Positions 1 through 13,142 of a stretch of DNA of 64,000 bases are shown piece by piece (position 1 is the first letter of the stretch; every line of letters starts with the position of its first letter). The DNA comes from Acanthococcus lagerstroemiae. Lineage: Eukaryota > Arthropoda > Insecta > Hemiptera > Eriococcidae. The notes beneath the pieces were generated by a model. It did not search any database and was not told the DNA's origin. It was given only the letters and a program-made list of their open reading frames with translations. The DNA is taken from assembly GCA_031841125.1 (NCBI GenBank), contig CM063112.1:27058603-27122602 (forward strand), in the 5' to 3' direction. The position numbers and the translations under genes are program-made.

Positions 1-150
1 AGGGAATGGGAAAGACTGAGGGAGGCCTTTGTCCACAGGCAGGGTATGGCGTGGTAGGGGTTTGCATACCTCTGGCTACACAAGAAACAGATTCTGTATA
101 TCCAAACCATTTTTTGCGCAATAAAGGCTACTTTACTTTACTTCCAGGGA
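1..150 (+). mobile_element. 3' end of a non-LTR retrotransposon
   Basis: Codons at 4-57 read EWERLREAFVHRQGMAW followed by a stop. This ending is typical of the C-terminus of insect non-LTR reverse transcriptase polyproteins. A short 3' UTR follows and ends in a simple CTACTTTACTTTACTT tail at about 130-146, as expected for a LINE 3' end. The rest of the element lies to the left of the window. Clade is not assignable from so little sequence. Confidence 0.55.
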
Positions 151-1478
151 CGTTGACTCGTGAATCCGAGACAAGAGAATCGCCTGGCAGATTCTATGAC
201 GAACCAAGAACTGAATGACCGTTCAGGTCTGCGTCAAGTCTTTTTTAAAACTTAACGTTAATGTAGTTTGAAAATGGGCCTCTATTTGAACGATTCGCAG
301 TACTTTCTGGAGGCTTTAGATTTCCCTGTAGCATTCTCGATCAGTATTCTTCAGAAGGCGAATAACATTTAGCTAAAAGTCGATGGCCGTCTACAAAGGT
401 GGCCCTTATCTCATAGACTTTCGAATTTTTTTTGTCCCCTCTCCCGCCGCGTTAGATCGCTGCCAAAAATTCCGAAGTTTGAGATAAATCAAAGGGAGGG
501 AGAAGAGAGACACATGCGGCAAGGGCTTGAAATTTGAATGGGATTAGCATCGAGATTAAGATGCTTGGCTTGTATCTGGGGATTGAGCAAATAGTTCCGA
601 GCCATCATTTCTTTTCGTCCTCAAATGAGGTCTCTCTGAATTGTTGAATTCATTTTCTGGGTCATTTTATCCGTAAATGCTCCCACTTCGGTTCTACAGG
701 GCACCACAGTAAGAATAACGTTACCTAACACTATGATGTTTAACGTAGTTTTTTGGGCAGGGGAGAAGGTCGCTGAATCCATTTATGAGGTGGTTTTTCC
801 TCCAACTTCTCCTTCCTCGACTCCGCAGAGCTCCATGAAAGGGCTAATACTACTTAACACCAAGTTCAACGTCTAATATGTTCAAAATAGGATTTTGTGG
901 ATGGATGAATCCATTTTTGAGGTTGTTTTGTCTCCATTCCCTCCCCTTCGAGCGTCCCAGCTCCACAAGAAAGTGGAACAATTTGAATTTTGATTATGAC
1001 AGAAAGTTTTGTCTGCGTCTTAAAATCACATACGCAAAATTTCATTTGAAAAATATTAATGGGTGGGGTTTTTCCAGGGGGTTGAGGTTTGATATGATAT
1101 TTTCTATGAGGAAATATACCATTTCGTTTTTAATGAATGTAAAAATGCATTGTGTTTGGAAAAATGGTTTCGAATAGGGAAAATTGTTCTAGTTAGCTTA
1201 CCAGTATAGTACCTTCCTTGAATTCGAGATGAAACAAAAAAAGGTCATTGCACTCCGTCGTATTTTTTTGATAAAAGTGAGCTCAATACATTATAGGTTA
1301 CAGCAACAAGATAAAAATGTGAAAAAAATTTTCATAATCAGTTTAGAGGTACACTGAGATCATTGTTGAAGTTAATTTGATTCTATCTCCATTCATACGC
1401 TTCCATGGTCTTTCGAACTAAAATACTTTATACTTTTTCTCACATCCTCGATTCAAAAATTCCGATTAATGCCAATGT
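151..1478. other. Intergenic, no recognisable feature
   Basis: AT-rich unique-looking sequence. The open frames are short, start nowhere convincing and have no splice context. I see no gene, RNA or repeat boundary here. Confidence 0.4.
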
Positions 1479-1486
1479 ACAAGTAA

Positions 1487-1785
1487 TAGTGATGGGCAAA
1501 TTTGCTCTTTTGCGAAACCATGTCTGTCTGCTCCCGGTTTTCACAAAAATCTAGTTTTCCACTCTGCTCCCTCTTCCCAAACTGCTCCGAGCATACTCCA
1601 AAGGTAAAAAATGCAGCATTTTATAACGATTCTTCCAATTCACTATTACGAAAAAAAAATCTAACGAATTTTGGAGTACTTGCGAGCAGAGAGCAGCTTC
1701 GATCCGTTGAGAGCAGTTTCTCGAACCTGCTCTTTTTGAAAACCTGGTTCGTCGAACCAAACTGCTCCCGAGCAGACCATCTCTC
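1487..1785. mobile_element. hAT-like MITE with GAGCAG-rich interior
   Basis: The left end TAGTGATGGGC and the right end (complement GAGAGATGGTC) form an imperfect terminal inverted repeat. The flanks are ACAAGTAA (1479-1486) and ATAAGTAA (1786-1793), an 8-bp target duplication with one mismatch. Inside, GAGCAG/CTGCTC recurs many times in both orientations. No coding capacity. Confidence 0.55.
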
Positions 1786-2353
1786 ATAAGTAAAACTCCC
1801 ACAAAAATTTCAGCTGGATCGGATTAGGGAAAACGTGCAACCAGCCTCCTTCTTTTCTTATCGAAATAACATGCGGTTTTGACCCAAAAAACTTTTTTCT
1901 CGGCTGTAACGACGTCAGAAATCTGTTCCCCCAAACTTCGGTTGGTTATTTGATGCTGAGTCAACATGAAACGGTTTTACTTCGCAATCTGGTCTGTGGT
2001 CCTCGGGATGGCTCCAAAAAGAAAGAGGGAAGAATGGGAGAATAACTTCGGGATAGGAGCTGATTTAAAGTATTTGAAGTTGCTGAATTCAATTTGAGAG
2101 CATTTTTTGGTCCCGATTTCCAAGAAATACCACAGGGGTTGAAACCACATAAGAACAAATTTGTCTACTCGGAATGATTTTTTGTCACAGCTTATTTTTT
2201 CACGCATTAAAAACAAAATTTCAACTTCTTCACGGGAAATTCCACATTAAACTTCGTGGGAAAACCCCTTAAAATTAATAATTCTTAATGAAATTTTATG
2301 CACGTTGTTTTTATACTCAAATGCAATTTTCCAGGGACGTCATCATCAAAATT

Positions 2354-2420
2354 CAAAAAAAAAAAAAATTGTTCCACTTTATTGGATACCCAAGGGGACC
2401 AACTACCCCCCCCCCCCCCA
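2354..2420. repeat. Poly-A and poly-C low-complexity tracts
   Basis: A run of about 13 A near 2356 and a run of about 14 C near 2406, separated by ordinary sequence. A T/C-rich low-complexity stretch follows at about 2610-2740. Confidence 0.7.
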
Positions 2421-2934
2421 ATTATCGAATTGTACGAATCCAAAAATGTTTCACAACCAATTTCTGAAGAACTAGTGTGAAATTCTCATTGCAATAGTTT
2501 TTCACAGTTTTTTCATAATTGCTCCAGAAAGTCATGAAAACGGGTCCAAAATAATCTTTTACTTTGTTACACGCGAGGTAAGAGGACACGTACCAGTAGC
2601 AGGGGAATATCGATTTCTAATGTTTTGCTTCCTTTTTTCGTCCTTTATTTTCTGTCTATCAGTCTTTTTTCCTTTCCTTCCTTCTGTTTTTCTTTCCTAG
2701 CTTATTTCTTATTTTCTTTCTTCCGTTTTTTGACATGGATATTTCTGTTGGCTGGCCCTCATCCTAAATTCGATGTCGCGTTTTTCCGACCGACACTGAC
2801 TTGTTTCCAGTTCAGTTCACTCTTTCCACTTGAGTTTACAATTCAGTTCAGTGGTTCACATTACCATGGAAATTATTTTTCCTTCTAGCCATGAGCTCAT
2901 TCATCTTGATATTTGCTGCGCGGCTGCAATTTGC

Positions 2935-3080
2935 AGCCAAAAAACATCTCTTTTCTAATTTTTATTCTCAACCCGAGCCCTGGAATTCGCTCTTTCGAGC
3001 ATTACCTCAGAGGCGTCGAGGAGGCTCCAAGACTGTCTTAGCCCTCTTCTCTTCTAACGAAAACCCGGCCTATCCATGTA
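2935..3080 (-). mobile_element. SINE-like fragment (same family as 32.7 kb)
   Basis: This segment is closely similar to 32690-32830. Both contain CTCAACCCGAGCCCTGGAAT, then a TTTCGAGCATTAC segment, then GAAAACCCGGCCTA. The 32.7-kb copy continues into a tRNA-like head on the minus strand; this copy lacks it and is truncated. Confidence 0.55.
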
Positions 3081-3565
3081 CCAATGTATTTGCATGCAGT
3101 TTAGATACTCGTCATCAGTTTACTGATGACTTTCCTTAATAACTTCTCGACCGTTAGTCGTACAGCACTAGTTGAAACAGCAAAATTAATCTACACCAAA
3201 CTTTACGATAAAATGGTCTCTGGCAGTTTGTTAAATCAGCCTTAAAGCCCCCTTCCCCTCCATGGAGGGTCAAAAATGAATCCCTGTAATGGAATACTCA
3301 ACACAAACCTTGTGTGAGAAATCTAGCCCCTGCCTCTCCAACCATAGGGCTCTCAATTTTCATGGTAGCTGAAAACCAATGTCAGTTTATGAGAGATTTG
3401 TCATGAAGTCAAGCGATCATCAGTTCATGATACATGAGTCGTGAAATCTGCTGCACAAGAAAAGGAAGAACGAGGTAAACTGACGAGCCATTTTCGATGC
3501 CGGTTTTCGAATTTTCCAATGGAAGTGGAGGAGGAGATGGCGGCGGATATAATTATTTCAATATA

Positions 3566-4410
3566 CAGGGTGTCTTTAGTAATGACCCACCCTTCCCCTT
3601 GGTAAGTAGGCAACCTGCACCGACAATATGTAGATATGTTTGCATACTCTTATTTTTGAAGGGCCCAGTTAAGATTAAATTTTGAAAAGTTTTCTATCTT
3701 TGATTTTTTCTTCTTCTTACAACTGGAGATAGACAGGAAAATGGTACCAGTAGGTAATAGTGGAGAGTAGCTGTGGCAACCACGGAAAAAATGGTCGGAA
3801 TTGGTTAAGCAGGGTGTTCATAAAGTCAATTTTAGTACATATTATATCAGAAAATGTTCACATTTTTTTCAATTTCCCGTGAAACTTGGTCTCTTAAGCT
3901 ACTGTTTTCTTATTTGCAATATATTGTGCATCAAATGTCCACAAAAAAAGTTCATTAGCAATTTTCTTGTATCTGGATTAGAACTGCTCAAAATGGAGTT
4001 CAAGAATCAACCTGAATATGGGGGAAAACTTTTTTCATTATTCATAACCGTAGGACCGTAACCAAACGATCCATGTCAACAAAAATTTGTTGGGCCCAGA
4101 TTCTTTAATCTATGTAAATAGCATTCCTCGTCACTAAATTAATACCCCCCCCTGTCGTCAAACCGATTCCACTGATTCCAACCATTCTTTTTTCTGTGAT
4201 TACCACAACTGCGCTCTACTATTACCTACTGGTACCATTTTTTGTGTATCTTCAGTCGTGAGAAGAAAAAAATTCAAAGATGGAAATCATTTCAAAATTT
4301 GACCATAATTCGGGCCCTTCAAAAGTTGGAGTATGCAAACATATCTACATATTGTTGGGGTGGATTGCCTACTTACCAAGTGGAAGGGTCATTGCGAAAG
4401 AAACACCGTG
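3566..4410. mobile_element. Foldback transposon with ~250-bp inverted arms
   Basis: Left arm starts CAGGGTGTCTTTAGTAATGA and the right arm ends with its imperfect complement (GGGTCATTGCGAAAGAAACACCG). The arms stay similar through the motifs TATGTAGATATGTTTGCATAC and TGGTACCAGTAGGTAATAG. Both ends abut TATA (3562-3565 and 4411-4414), a possible 4-bp target duplication. The central 300 bp carries no coding sequence. Superfamily not identified. Confidence 0.65.
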
Positions 4411-4734
4411 TATAGAGAGATTAAACTAGTTACAGCCTGAACTCCCATATTTCGCGTATTATCTTCGGATTGATCAGTGTGCCTCTCTTAACTGGCATTC
4501 CAAACTTCAAGTTTTCACGATAAAATATAGGATTCTTCTTCAATGTACTATCACTCGAACTATTTTCTTTCTTCCCTTCTTTCTTTTTTTCTTTTTTCCC
4601 TCTCTTCTTCCTTCCTTTTTATTTCGCCAAAAGTTCTGCGAATCCTGGAATCCACGTCCCGCTCAATCTTGGGGAATTCTTTCAACACTTACCTCACCCC
4701 CTTCTGCTTTCACGATTTTAGCGTGATAATACAA

Positions 4735-5395
4735 AGGGGATCGGTTAGAATGTTAAGGTTTGCAGACGATGTTTTTTAATAGTGGAAAGAAGTAAAGAAA
4801 AACTAAAGAAAACATTGAAAAAATTGCATGGAAAATTGAAAATAAAATATAAAATGAAGATGAAAAATAAAAAATTATGTTAGTCAGTAGATGGAAACAA
4901 AATCCAATAAATATGGAAATAGGAGGTGAACAAATAAAGGAGATAAAAGAATTTAAATACTTAGTCTGATAACGAAAGATGGAGGAAGTAAAACAGAAAT
5001 ATAAAGTAGAATGGGGCAAGCTAAGAGATTTTTTTTTTTAATCAAAAAGGAGATATATTCAGGGCAAATATAGATTTAAAAGTAAGACTGAGATTTCTTC
5101 AAATGTATATTTGAGAGAAAAAGGATAGTAGCGTTTGAATTGTGATGTTATTGAAAGTTATATGGACAAAAAAGATCAAGAATGAGGAAGTATTGAGACA
5201 AATGGGAAGGAAAAGAGAAATTTAGAATATAATCGTAAAGAGAAGAGTTCAAATGATAGGTCATAATATAAATTGTTATTACTGCTAGAGGGCATGATTG
5301 AGAGGAAGAATTGGAAAGGAAGGTAAACAATGAGCTATGAAGAGCAGATAATGAAGGATACTACAAAGGGTAGATCCTTCTCAAAAATGAAAAGA
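4735..5395 (+). mobile_element. LINE reverse-transcriptase remnant
   Basis: Codons near 4735-4770 read QRGSVRMLRFADDVF, with the FADD form of the reverse-transcriptase catalytic motif. Further on, a frame reads IKEFKYL at about 4940, another conserved RT segment. Stops and frameshifts break the frame throughout. The 3' part (5150-5395) matches 40590-40890, so both are copies of one LINE family. Confidence 0.6.
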
Positions 5396-6186
5396 TTAGC
5401 TCAGGAAAGAAAACAGTGAAGAGACGCGAAAGTTGAGGCACCACTTTACAGTGGGCAGGAGAAATATCTTTGAATAGATTTCGAAAGTCACTGAACCCAT
5501 TTGCGATGTTAATTTGGCCGAAATGTCAAAATTAGGGTATTTAGAATGACGACGATTGAAGGGAAAGGCGAAGAGGTACATGGGAAAACCAAGCAAGTGC
5601 CATATGGGTATTTTCCAGAGTTCGAAGATAGCTAAATTCATTTTTGATGTCTGTTCAATCCTAAATTTAAAATTATTGGACATGGGGCTCAGTTTGATGG
5701 GCGGGGAATGAAGATTGCGTGAAATACAACACGGATATCGTTTCATAGGTCTTGTAAATCACTGACCTCATTTCGGACAGGGCTTCGAGGTTGACGAAGG
5801 AGTTTCAAAATTTTATAGAAAAATTATAAAATAACATAGACATTATTCTTCAGACATCTCAAAAGCCAGTTGATTAGGCAGAATAAGTGCCCCGAATGAA
5901 CTTAAACAAAGCTAATATCCATGAAGTCTGAGAAATGAGGCACAAATATTAAGTACTTATCTAAGTTTAATTTTTAAATGTTTTTGTATCCCAGAGTGCA
6001 GCCAAGAGTAGGTATGAGAAGAAACTGTAGATAAATTCGAAATTGAAATTTCACCCATCTGTGAAAGTGAACAATCGTTGAAATAAGAATTCTTTTTTAC
6101 TTATCAGTTAACGTTTCTGCAGTTGATTTGCTTTAGATTTTGAAGCAGACCAAATGAAAACCACTACTCCCTCTCATATCTGTACT
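5396..6186. other. Intergenic, no recognisable feature
   Basis: No coding, RNA or transposon structure could be supported here. Confidence 0.4.
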
Positions 6187-6194
6187 GGCGTCAA

Positions 6195-6414
6195 GGCAGT
6201 GGCGCACCCAAGGGTGGGGGCTAGGGGCTATAGCCCCCCTAGACTCAGCCGTCCCATGAAAATTTTAAATGTTACTCCACACGTTACAAATATTTATATT
6301 CAACTGATGTTATCTACCGAAAGTGCCTAGCGTTTGAACGTTAGAATCATATTTTTGAGACCTAACTTGCTTCGAATTTAGCCCCCTCCTCAGATAATTT
6401 CTGGGTGCGCCTAT
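6195..6414. mobile_element. hAT-like MITE, 220 bp
   Basis: Inverted ends share GGCGCACCCA (left CAGTGGCGCACCCA, right complement CATAGGCGCACCCA). Exact 8-bp duplications GGCGTCAA flank it at 6187-6194 and 6415-6422. No open frame. Confidence 0.75.
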
Positions 6415-6422
6415 GGCGTCAA

Positions 6423-7629
6423 CTACACTATAATTCTAATCTCTTAAATCTCATCTTCTAGAAAACATCAGGCCTACGATCTTTTATCAGTTTGCACAAA
6501 TGAAATTGATTTCAAAAAGTTAGTCGAGGATTAAGTAAGACATTCGCTGAACCAAGTAAACAAAATTAGGAAACTTCACGAAACTACTCGTAAAGGTTGA
6601 TTGTGCACAATAGCGGATTGTTACCTCATCAGGAAAACTACCTATGACTATGTATTACATAATCAAGTGTAGGTTATCTGAAGAGCGCAGAACAGCTTTA
6701 AAAACGTACAGAAAATCAAATTGCTATTTCGTATTTTAAGCTTTGAAAACATATCTGCGTTTCAAATTCGATATTTCTCAACGGATTTCATAGATATACG
6801 CGTAAAAAACACGGAACTTGTGAGTTAATACATCGTCTAGAGTAAGAGAATATATTTATGATGGATGTTCACACCAGAAAAGGGTATACATTTTGTCTTT
6901 ATGGAAACAGTGGCTTGATTTAGTTGAAATTTCATACTAGGTACATCAGAAAAGGGTACATTTTGTCTGTATGGAGTTATTGGTAATAGAACGAAGTAGA
7001 TAAAATTATTCATCATATAAATCGGCGACCAGCATTCTAGATCAAAAACTTGCTGACCTTATGCACTTTTTACGTTTCATGTGCAGAAAATCCAAGTGCG
7101 AGAAAAAAAAATCGCGGTATCTTTTGATATTTTAAAAGTAGAAAATTCATAAAATTTTAGACTCGATGAGAAAATTAAACGCGGTATCAATTCATCAAAA
7201 TAACATGACCCCAACACATTCCTCAGTGCTGGACCAAGAGGAATTTTCATCGACCGACTGTATGTCAACTATTCAATAAAAAGGTCTATTATTATTATTC
7301 GCTACAAAATCATACCAAATGGAAAAATCAAATTATGAAGATTAGTTTTCTTTAGCGGTTGAAGTGCATTTTCAAAAATTCAAATTTCCTCAGTTTGATA
7401 ATTGGGGAACGGCATGATATTGGCTCCTTGTCACTTTAGGGTAAGAGATATGAATGTCGACGGTAGCTAATCATAAACTTGCAATATCTAATTACTTTAT
7501 CATTTCACAGTTATTATAGTCAACAAAGTAGAAGTTTTCTTATTTATTTTTTCTTCACGTATTCAAGGTCACTTTGGAAACTAATCTTCAGTTGTAATTT
7601 GCACTACTCAATAAACACATTTTAGTATT

Positions 7630-7679
<50 letters not shown>

Positions 7680-8160
7680 ACAGTGCAGGAATTCATTCAA
7701 GGTCTCTGGCAGACTATGTTAGAATGTTAGTTTCTAGCAAGATCTGCTAAAAGAGGCTTATTCACTTGAAATGTTTAAATCGCCATTCAGACATGTATGA
7801 GTAATAATCTAAGTATGTTAAGTTTCATTAGCAAATGGTGACTATGGTCCCAAACAGTTTAGACGAAATTTTGCAGAACCGATCAACGATGCCTTTTTCC
7901 AAAAGACCTCTCACACTTTATGCCATATTTAGGAACCTTTGAATGGACAATATGGAGGCACAAAATCACTTAAATATCTAAAACTATGAGAATAACAAAT
8001 GAGGAGTTTCCTGAGCTCCATGCTCACATTAGATATTGGAGAGGGGAGGGGTCCAATGAAGATAAATTCTTTGTCGAGTAACTGGGCATTCGATAATCCA
8101 ACATTTGAGTGATATTCATGTACTTGAATCTGACAGAGTGATCGAGGCAGAGGGCCGACG
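6423..8160. other. Intergenic; one AG microsatellite
   Basis: No gene or element boundary seen apart from the AG microsatellite annotated separately. Confidence 0.4.
7633..7678. repeat. (AG)n microsatellite
   Basis: About 23 uninterrupted AG dinucleotides. Confidence 0.95.
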
Positions 8161-8169
8161 AACAAATCT

Positions 8170-8565
8170 CGGCCCACGCCGGACACAACGACTCTGTACC
8201 AAGCTGCTACAGCTGCTGCAGATACCAGGCACGGCTAACCCCGCCGTCACCACCTACCTACATTGCCACATGTACTGACGAGGAGGCGAGGGGTGGAGGA
8301 AGGAAGCGCATCCGTCTGTGATGCACCCGAATTCCAGGTTGATGCTGGATAAGCGTTGCCTTGGTCCGTAGGATGTCCCATAGTAGCCCTGGCAGGACAG
8401 CACGAATCCGAAGCGGAGAGGCGAAATAGGGGCTCGGGCCAGCCTCAATGCGTCCCTCTGGTCATGATGCGTAATTACTCAAAAGGGTAGTTGCCGGGGC
8501 TAAAGGTGTTGTATCTGGATGCCACTTTAGCATGCGTGCATCCCCATCCGCTCCACCGAATAAAG
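8170..8565 (-). repeat. GC-rich dispersed repeat, copy 1
   Basis: This GC-rich island in AT-rich DNA matches, on its reverse strand, the element at 44996-45426. Shared blocks in the same order are ATGCACGCATGC, CCGG(C/A)AACTACCC, CTGCCAGGGC and a CAG-rich end. Parts also recur at 12890-13030 and 22675-22770. Probably a retroposed, non-coding element; no conserved protein frame is shared between copies. Confidence 0.6.
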
Positions 8566-9859
8566 TACTTGAATCTTATAATGGATAATCTGTTGTCTAT
8601 TTCCGCAGATCAGCAGCCATATTGTATTTCACTCGATAATCGATTGTGCTCACTCGACCCGCCATTCTATATTTCTATATTTTCTTTGTTGATTTATAAC
8701 TTGGTAAGACTAGCATGATGGAATATTTTGAAATCTCACAAAGTTTATTCTGTCTAACTGGACCCGTTAAAAATGAAACCATTGCTATTTCAAACAGTAC
8801 CTGAAGAAACGAATTTTAATCTTTCAACTATCGCAGATTATAAATTTTCTAATTTATTGAGAAGAAATCAAGGGGGACTAACAACATCTTAAAATTTTAC
8901 AACTGACCCAAAACTATCGATTCGAGCAGAAACTGTTTCTTTATCTCGTCTTCTCGTCCCATAAAGCTCTCGATCCGGGACAGATAACGATTTCTAATAG
9001 AACATGCATATAGTATGATAACACTGAAGGTAATTACAAATACTTCTGATTCCTCGTTAGTTGAAGATTTTTATTAGCTAAGTTGATCTGATAAATCGGG
9101 ATTCCAATTGATTGATTTCAAATATGAGCTCATATCAGTGGCTGATTCAATGGTCGACTATATGTGCATGAGCTAGTGGAGTGAGAAAGCAAGTTTACTC
9201 ATGGTAACTTATTGTACAAGTGCCTTAGCTCTTTTTCTTGATATCATTCTGATGGAGATAGTGAACAGCGATAATATTGTGTCACTACCTTATTCCCTTT
9301 TAGAAGATACATAAAGTGCCCTGGAAATTTGTTTTCTATTTTCATCCCTCAAAATTGTTTTCTGCTTTCATCCCTCAAAGTTGCGTATGGACATGTCTAG
9401 CAATTTCAGTCGAAATTCGTAACTTTTTTGTGCGTATGAAGTACTTATTCCGATTGATGGCAAAATGCTCGAGCAATTCTTGGTAAGCTTTTGCTTAAAA
9501 TGCTGAGCAATTGTTGGACCTATGCTCGTTGAATAAATGCTTGAGTAGACATGGTCCAAACATTTTCTGTTTATGAAATGTTTATTTGCTCTCGATAGCT
9601 GAACTAGTAGTGTCAAGAAGGTACGATAGTATCAGTACCTGACTGGATTCGATGCCTATCGATACTTGGACTGGAGTATCGATACTATAATAATTTTTTT
9701 AATGCTATGACGATTTTGTAAATTTAAGTCGAATCGATGATATTGTCTTCATTGGTTCTTTCAAGTGTTTCACTATTCTAGTTTTTGGTATTTTTAGTCT
9801 TACTTGGTGATTTTAAAGCAAAAATTTTAGTTTTCACTTTTTAAAAAAATACTTTTTTG

Positions 9860-11458
9860 CAGGGGCGCAGCCAGAACATTTTTTTGGTGAGGGCTAGAAT
9901 TTAGAAAAATCGACTCCCTTCTTAAATTTTGATGCTCTAGCTTTGTATACTTGTTGAATATTCTTTACTACATATTAATTAAATATTATTAGGGGGAGGG
10001 GGAGGAATGGAAGAAAAAAACAAAAACTAACAAAAAATGCCACTTTAATATTCTCAGTTTCTGGAGAATGACCGATAGTCCGAAGTAAAATGAGAGTAAT
10101 TCCGAACTAAATGACCAAGGAGAATCCCTTTTTCCCCATCCCGCCAAAAATAGGTCTGAACCAATTTATACCATCAACCACAAACGATAGCATAACAACC
10201 ATAAAAGGCGGTGGAAGGAGGAAAGGAGAAGGACGAAAAATCAATCTACTCCGTTTCAAAATGTGAAAGGAAGATTATTTCTGGTGGCCCTGTTACATTA
10301 GGAAAAATTACGACATTTGGCTGAAAGTCATAAAAATGTCCACAAGTTTTCATTTTTGATTCGTAAATTATTTTGATAAACAGTCTCCGTGAGTCATTTT
10401 GATCTTTGTTATCCTCTTAAAAGAACAGGATTCTGCGCAAGTAACTAAACATAAAAATCTGAAATTTCAAAATTAAATAAAACTTACGGTGGGGTCTATT
10501 AGGAGGAGAAGGAAAACAAAAGGAAACTACTTCCATCTACGCTGAAAATTTTCGTTCATCCCCGATAAAAATTGTTGAAATAATTTTGAAATTGTTCGAA
10601 ATCGAATCCGTAAACAGAGACCAGATCAAATACGAGCGACCACCACCCATAGTCATATAATTTGGCTGAGGGGGGGGGGCACACACACTGAAATAATACA
10701 AAGAAAAATTGGAAGGAAGTCGACTAAAAATAATGGAAAACAACCAGAATCTTACGTAAAGAAAAATTGTCTACATCTACCAAAAATTGACCAAAACGAC
10801 CGAAAACCACTAAGTCGAACCAAAAATAATCACAATCACTATAACCTTGAAAACATGTCGCAGACAGATCATCTGCAACCACAGGAGAGCATTTTCACGT
10901 CTCGATTTTAATATCGACGCGACTACAGTCTGCAGCCATGTTGTTAATAGAAATTTCTATGGAAATGTCAACCACTCAACTGAATTGTCACCATGAAGAG
11001 CAAATCATACGGACTGGCTTCGTGTCGGGGGGAGCGTAACGGTTTTCGCTCAAGTATACCCATGGCCGGAAGAAAAATAAATTTCCATGGAAATGACAAC
11101 CACTGGACTGAATTGTTACCATGAAGAGCCTTGATTTCGACTCTCGTCTCAGAAGTAACGCTCAAAAAGAAACACACATTTTTCGTTTATGTGCCAAAGA
11201 TCTCGATCAGCTGTTTTTTTCGTAATGCTCCAAAGTAACATTTTTTTTTGTTTATGTGCTAAAGCAAAGACATGAAAATGTCAAAAGAGAAAACTTGACC
11301 TGGGGTGAAAGCTCAATTTGGTACCTACCTATTTTCATGAGCTGTAAATTTGTACAACCTACGACGCAGATTTTTTTTCGTTTCAAACTTGATTTTGAAA
11401 TAATTTTGAAGAATTTGGGGGGCCATAGCCCCTAGCCTCCTCCTTGGTTGCGCTCTTG
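9860..11458. mobile_element. Nested hAT-like element, 1.6 kb
   Basis: Left end CAGGGGCGCAGCC, right end complement CAAGAGCGCAACC. Flanks are CTTTTTTG and ATTTTTTG, 7 of 8 bases alike. The interior has only short frames. It contains an imperfect duplication of about 49 bp (10951-10999 and 11081-11129, around CTGAATTGT(C/T)ACCATGAAGA). It lies inside the 9605-12144 element. Confidence 0.65.
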
Positions 11459-11566
11459 ATTTTTTGATTCGTTCTCGTTAGTTCCTTCGCGTATTCTAGT
11501 TTTTAGCTTATAATTCTTACCATTAATTTTACCAAACGGTTTAGACCAAAAATTTAATTTTATGTA

Positions 11567-12042
11567 CAGTAGACTCCAGGTTATCCGACCTAATCGAGAC
11601 TGAAGTTTGGTCGGATACTGAAAAAGGTCGGATAATCCGAAATGAATATTTTCAACGTCGAAATAACGTGTACAAAACTGAAAAAGAAATTATTTATTTA
11701 GATAATTGACCTTTGGTGTAAAAAAATGAATAAATAAGTGAAAATCAATACTTCTGTAATAACAAATCACAAATTATAATTTTTCAAACTAGTCGGTGAC
11801 CAAAGTTGTTTTTTTTCTCTTAATCGCGCTTCTTTTTTTGGCCGCCGTAATTTCGCAACGCCGCACCTTCGCGCCGATCGAACAACGTACGTAATGTATC
11901 TACATACATTCCAAAATCAAAAATTAGGTGTCTAATGTAGAAATTCGAATCAACCGACCTCAGTAGGACGGATAAGTCGGAGGGTAGGGTCGGATAACCC
12001 GAAAGTCGGATAATTCGGAGTCGGATAATCAGGAGTCTATTG
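11567..12042. mobile_element. pogo/Tigger-like MITE, nested
   Basis: The ends read CAGTAGACTCCAGGTTATCC and, on the opposite strand, CAATAGACTCCTGATTATCC, with GTCGGATAA repeats just inside. Both ends abut TA (11565-11566, 12043-12044), the target duplication of Tc1/mariner/pogo elements. The terminal sequence resembles Tigger-type ends. No transposase frame. Confidence 0.75.
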
Positions 12043-12889
12043 TAGTAAAATATAGATAGTAGTGATAGTATCGATACTTATCGTTACTTTTGAACACCTA
12101 ATCGATACTAATCGTACTTTTTTGTTCGATACTTGACACCCCTAAGCTGAACTTGCTTCTTTTGGTCTAAAAATCCACCAGCTCATATTTTTTTGGGATA
12201 GAAAAATTTTGATAGGTCTGGCCGGAGAGTCAAAAGTTTAACTTGACATTCCCCTTAAGAATCTGTAATTTCGTTTTGAAGCTTCCAAAAAGTTGAAAAT
12301 TCATTCGACTATAGAAATCGCTCCCATTCGTGCAAGAATATGGAATACCTAGCGAAAATTTTGAAAAAAAGTTAGTTCAGTGGTCACTGGTTTCTGTTGG
12401 ATTTGGGGTAGAATATACACGTTTTCAAGTTCGAACTTTAAAGACCACAGGAATCTAATAAAATCATGAAAACGATTGTCTACTCAGATTTCCAAAACGT
12501 TAAATACATTTATGAAATCATTCGAGTCCTACCTCCATTTTGAAGGCTCCACTGAGGAGGCACGATCTAAAAATTATCAAGTACATCGATAATTGAGTTT
12601 TTTGGAGTCGCTAAATTCGTTTTTGCGGTTATTTGACTATACCCGTACCAATAAGGGTCCACAAGTGGTAGGAACGAGAAAAATTAAAAATTATTCAACA
12701 TATTTCTTTGACTATATCAATAGTTAGGTTTTTGGAGTCGCTGGATTTAGTTTTGAAGTTATTGATACTCCTGCAGCTAAAATAGTCTAAGTTCAGTTCA
12801 TGATCAACTCACTTTTTGAAATGTTTAAAGTATAAACGCTCGACCACTTGAAGCATTTTTCTCGAACAAATAGGGACTCAATAATTCGT

Positions 12890-13030
12890 GAGCACTCGCT
12901 CAACTGGCATCTCAAAATTCCGAGCAACTCTCAAGTCACTGATGCGATACTCGAAAGGACAGTTTCCGGGGCCAGGGATGCGGTGTCTAGGGAATCAAAC
13001 CTGCATGCCGTGCATCGACAGACACTTCAC
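12890..13030 (-). repeat. GC-rich dispersed repeat, fragment
   Basis: On the reverse strand this reads GGCATGCAGG..., then a segment with GACACCGCATCCCTGG, then CCGGAAACTGTCCTTTCG and GCATCAGT. It matches 45010-45090 in the same order. A truncated copy of the family annotated at 44996-45426. Confidence 0.5.
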
Positions 13031-13142
13031 CAGTGTATATCTGTAAGAATTTCGCCCGACAAATTCTCTAAATCCCTAAGCACTTAAAATAATTAGTATT
13101 TTTGCATGTTCCAATCATAAGTAATTCTGCTTAGTTCCATCA

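Larger units (their letters stand above)
9605..12144. mobile_element. hAT-like element split by two nested insertions
   Basis: The ends are TAGTAGTGTCAAG and, on the other strand, TAGGGGTGTCAAG, flanked by exact 8-bp duplications AGCTGAAC (9597-9604, 12145-12152). Subterminal repeats of TATCGATACT/AGTATCGATA lie at both ends. Two other transposons sit inside (9860-11458 and 11567-12042); removing them leaves an original element of about 450 bp. Confidence 0.8.
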
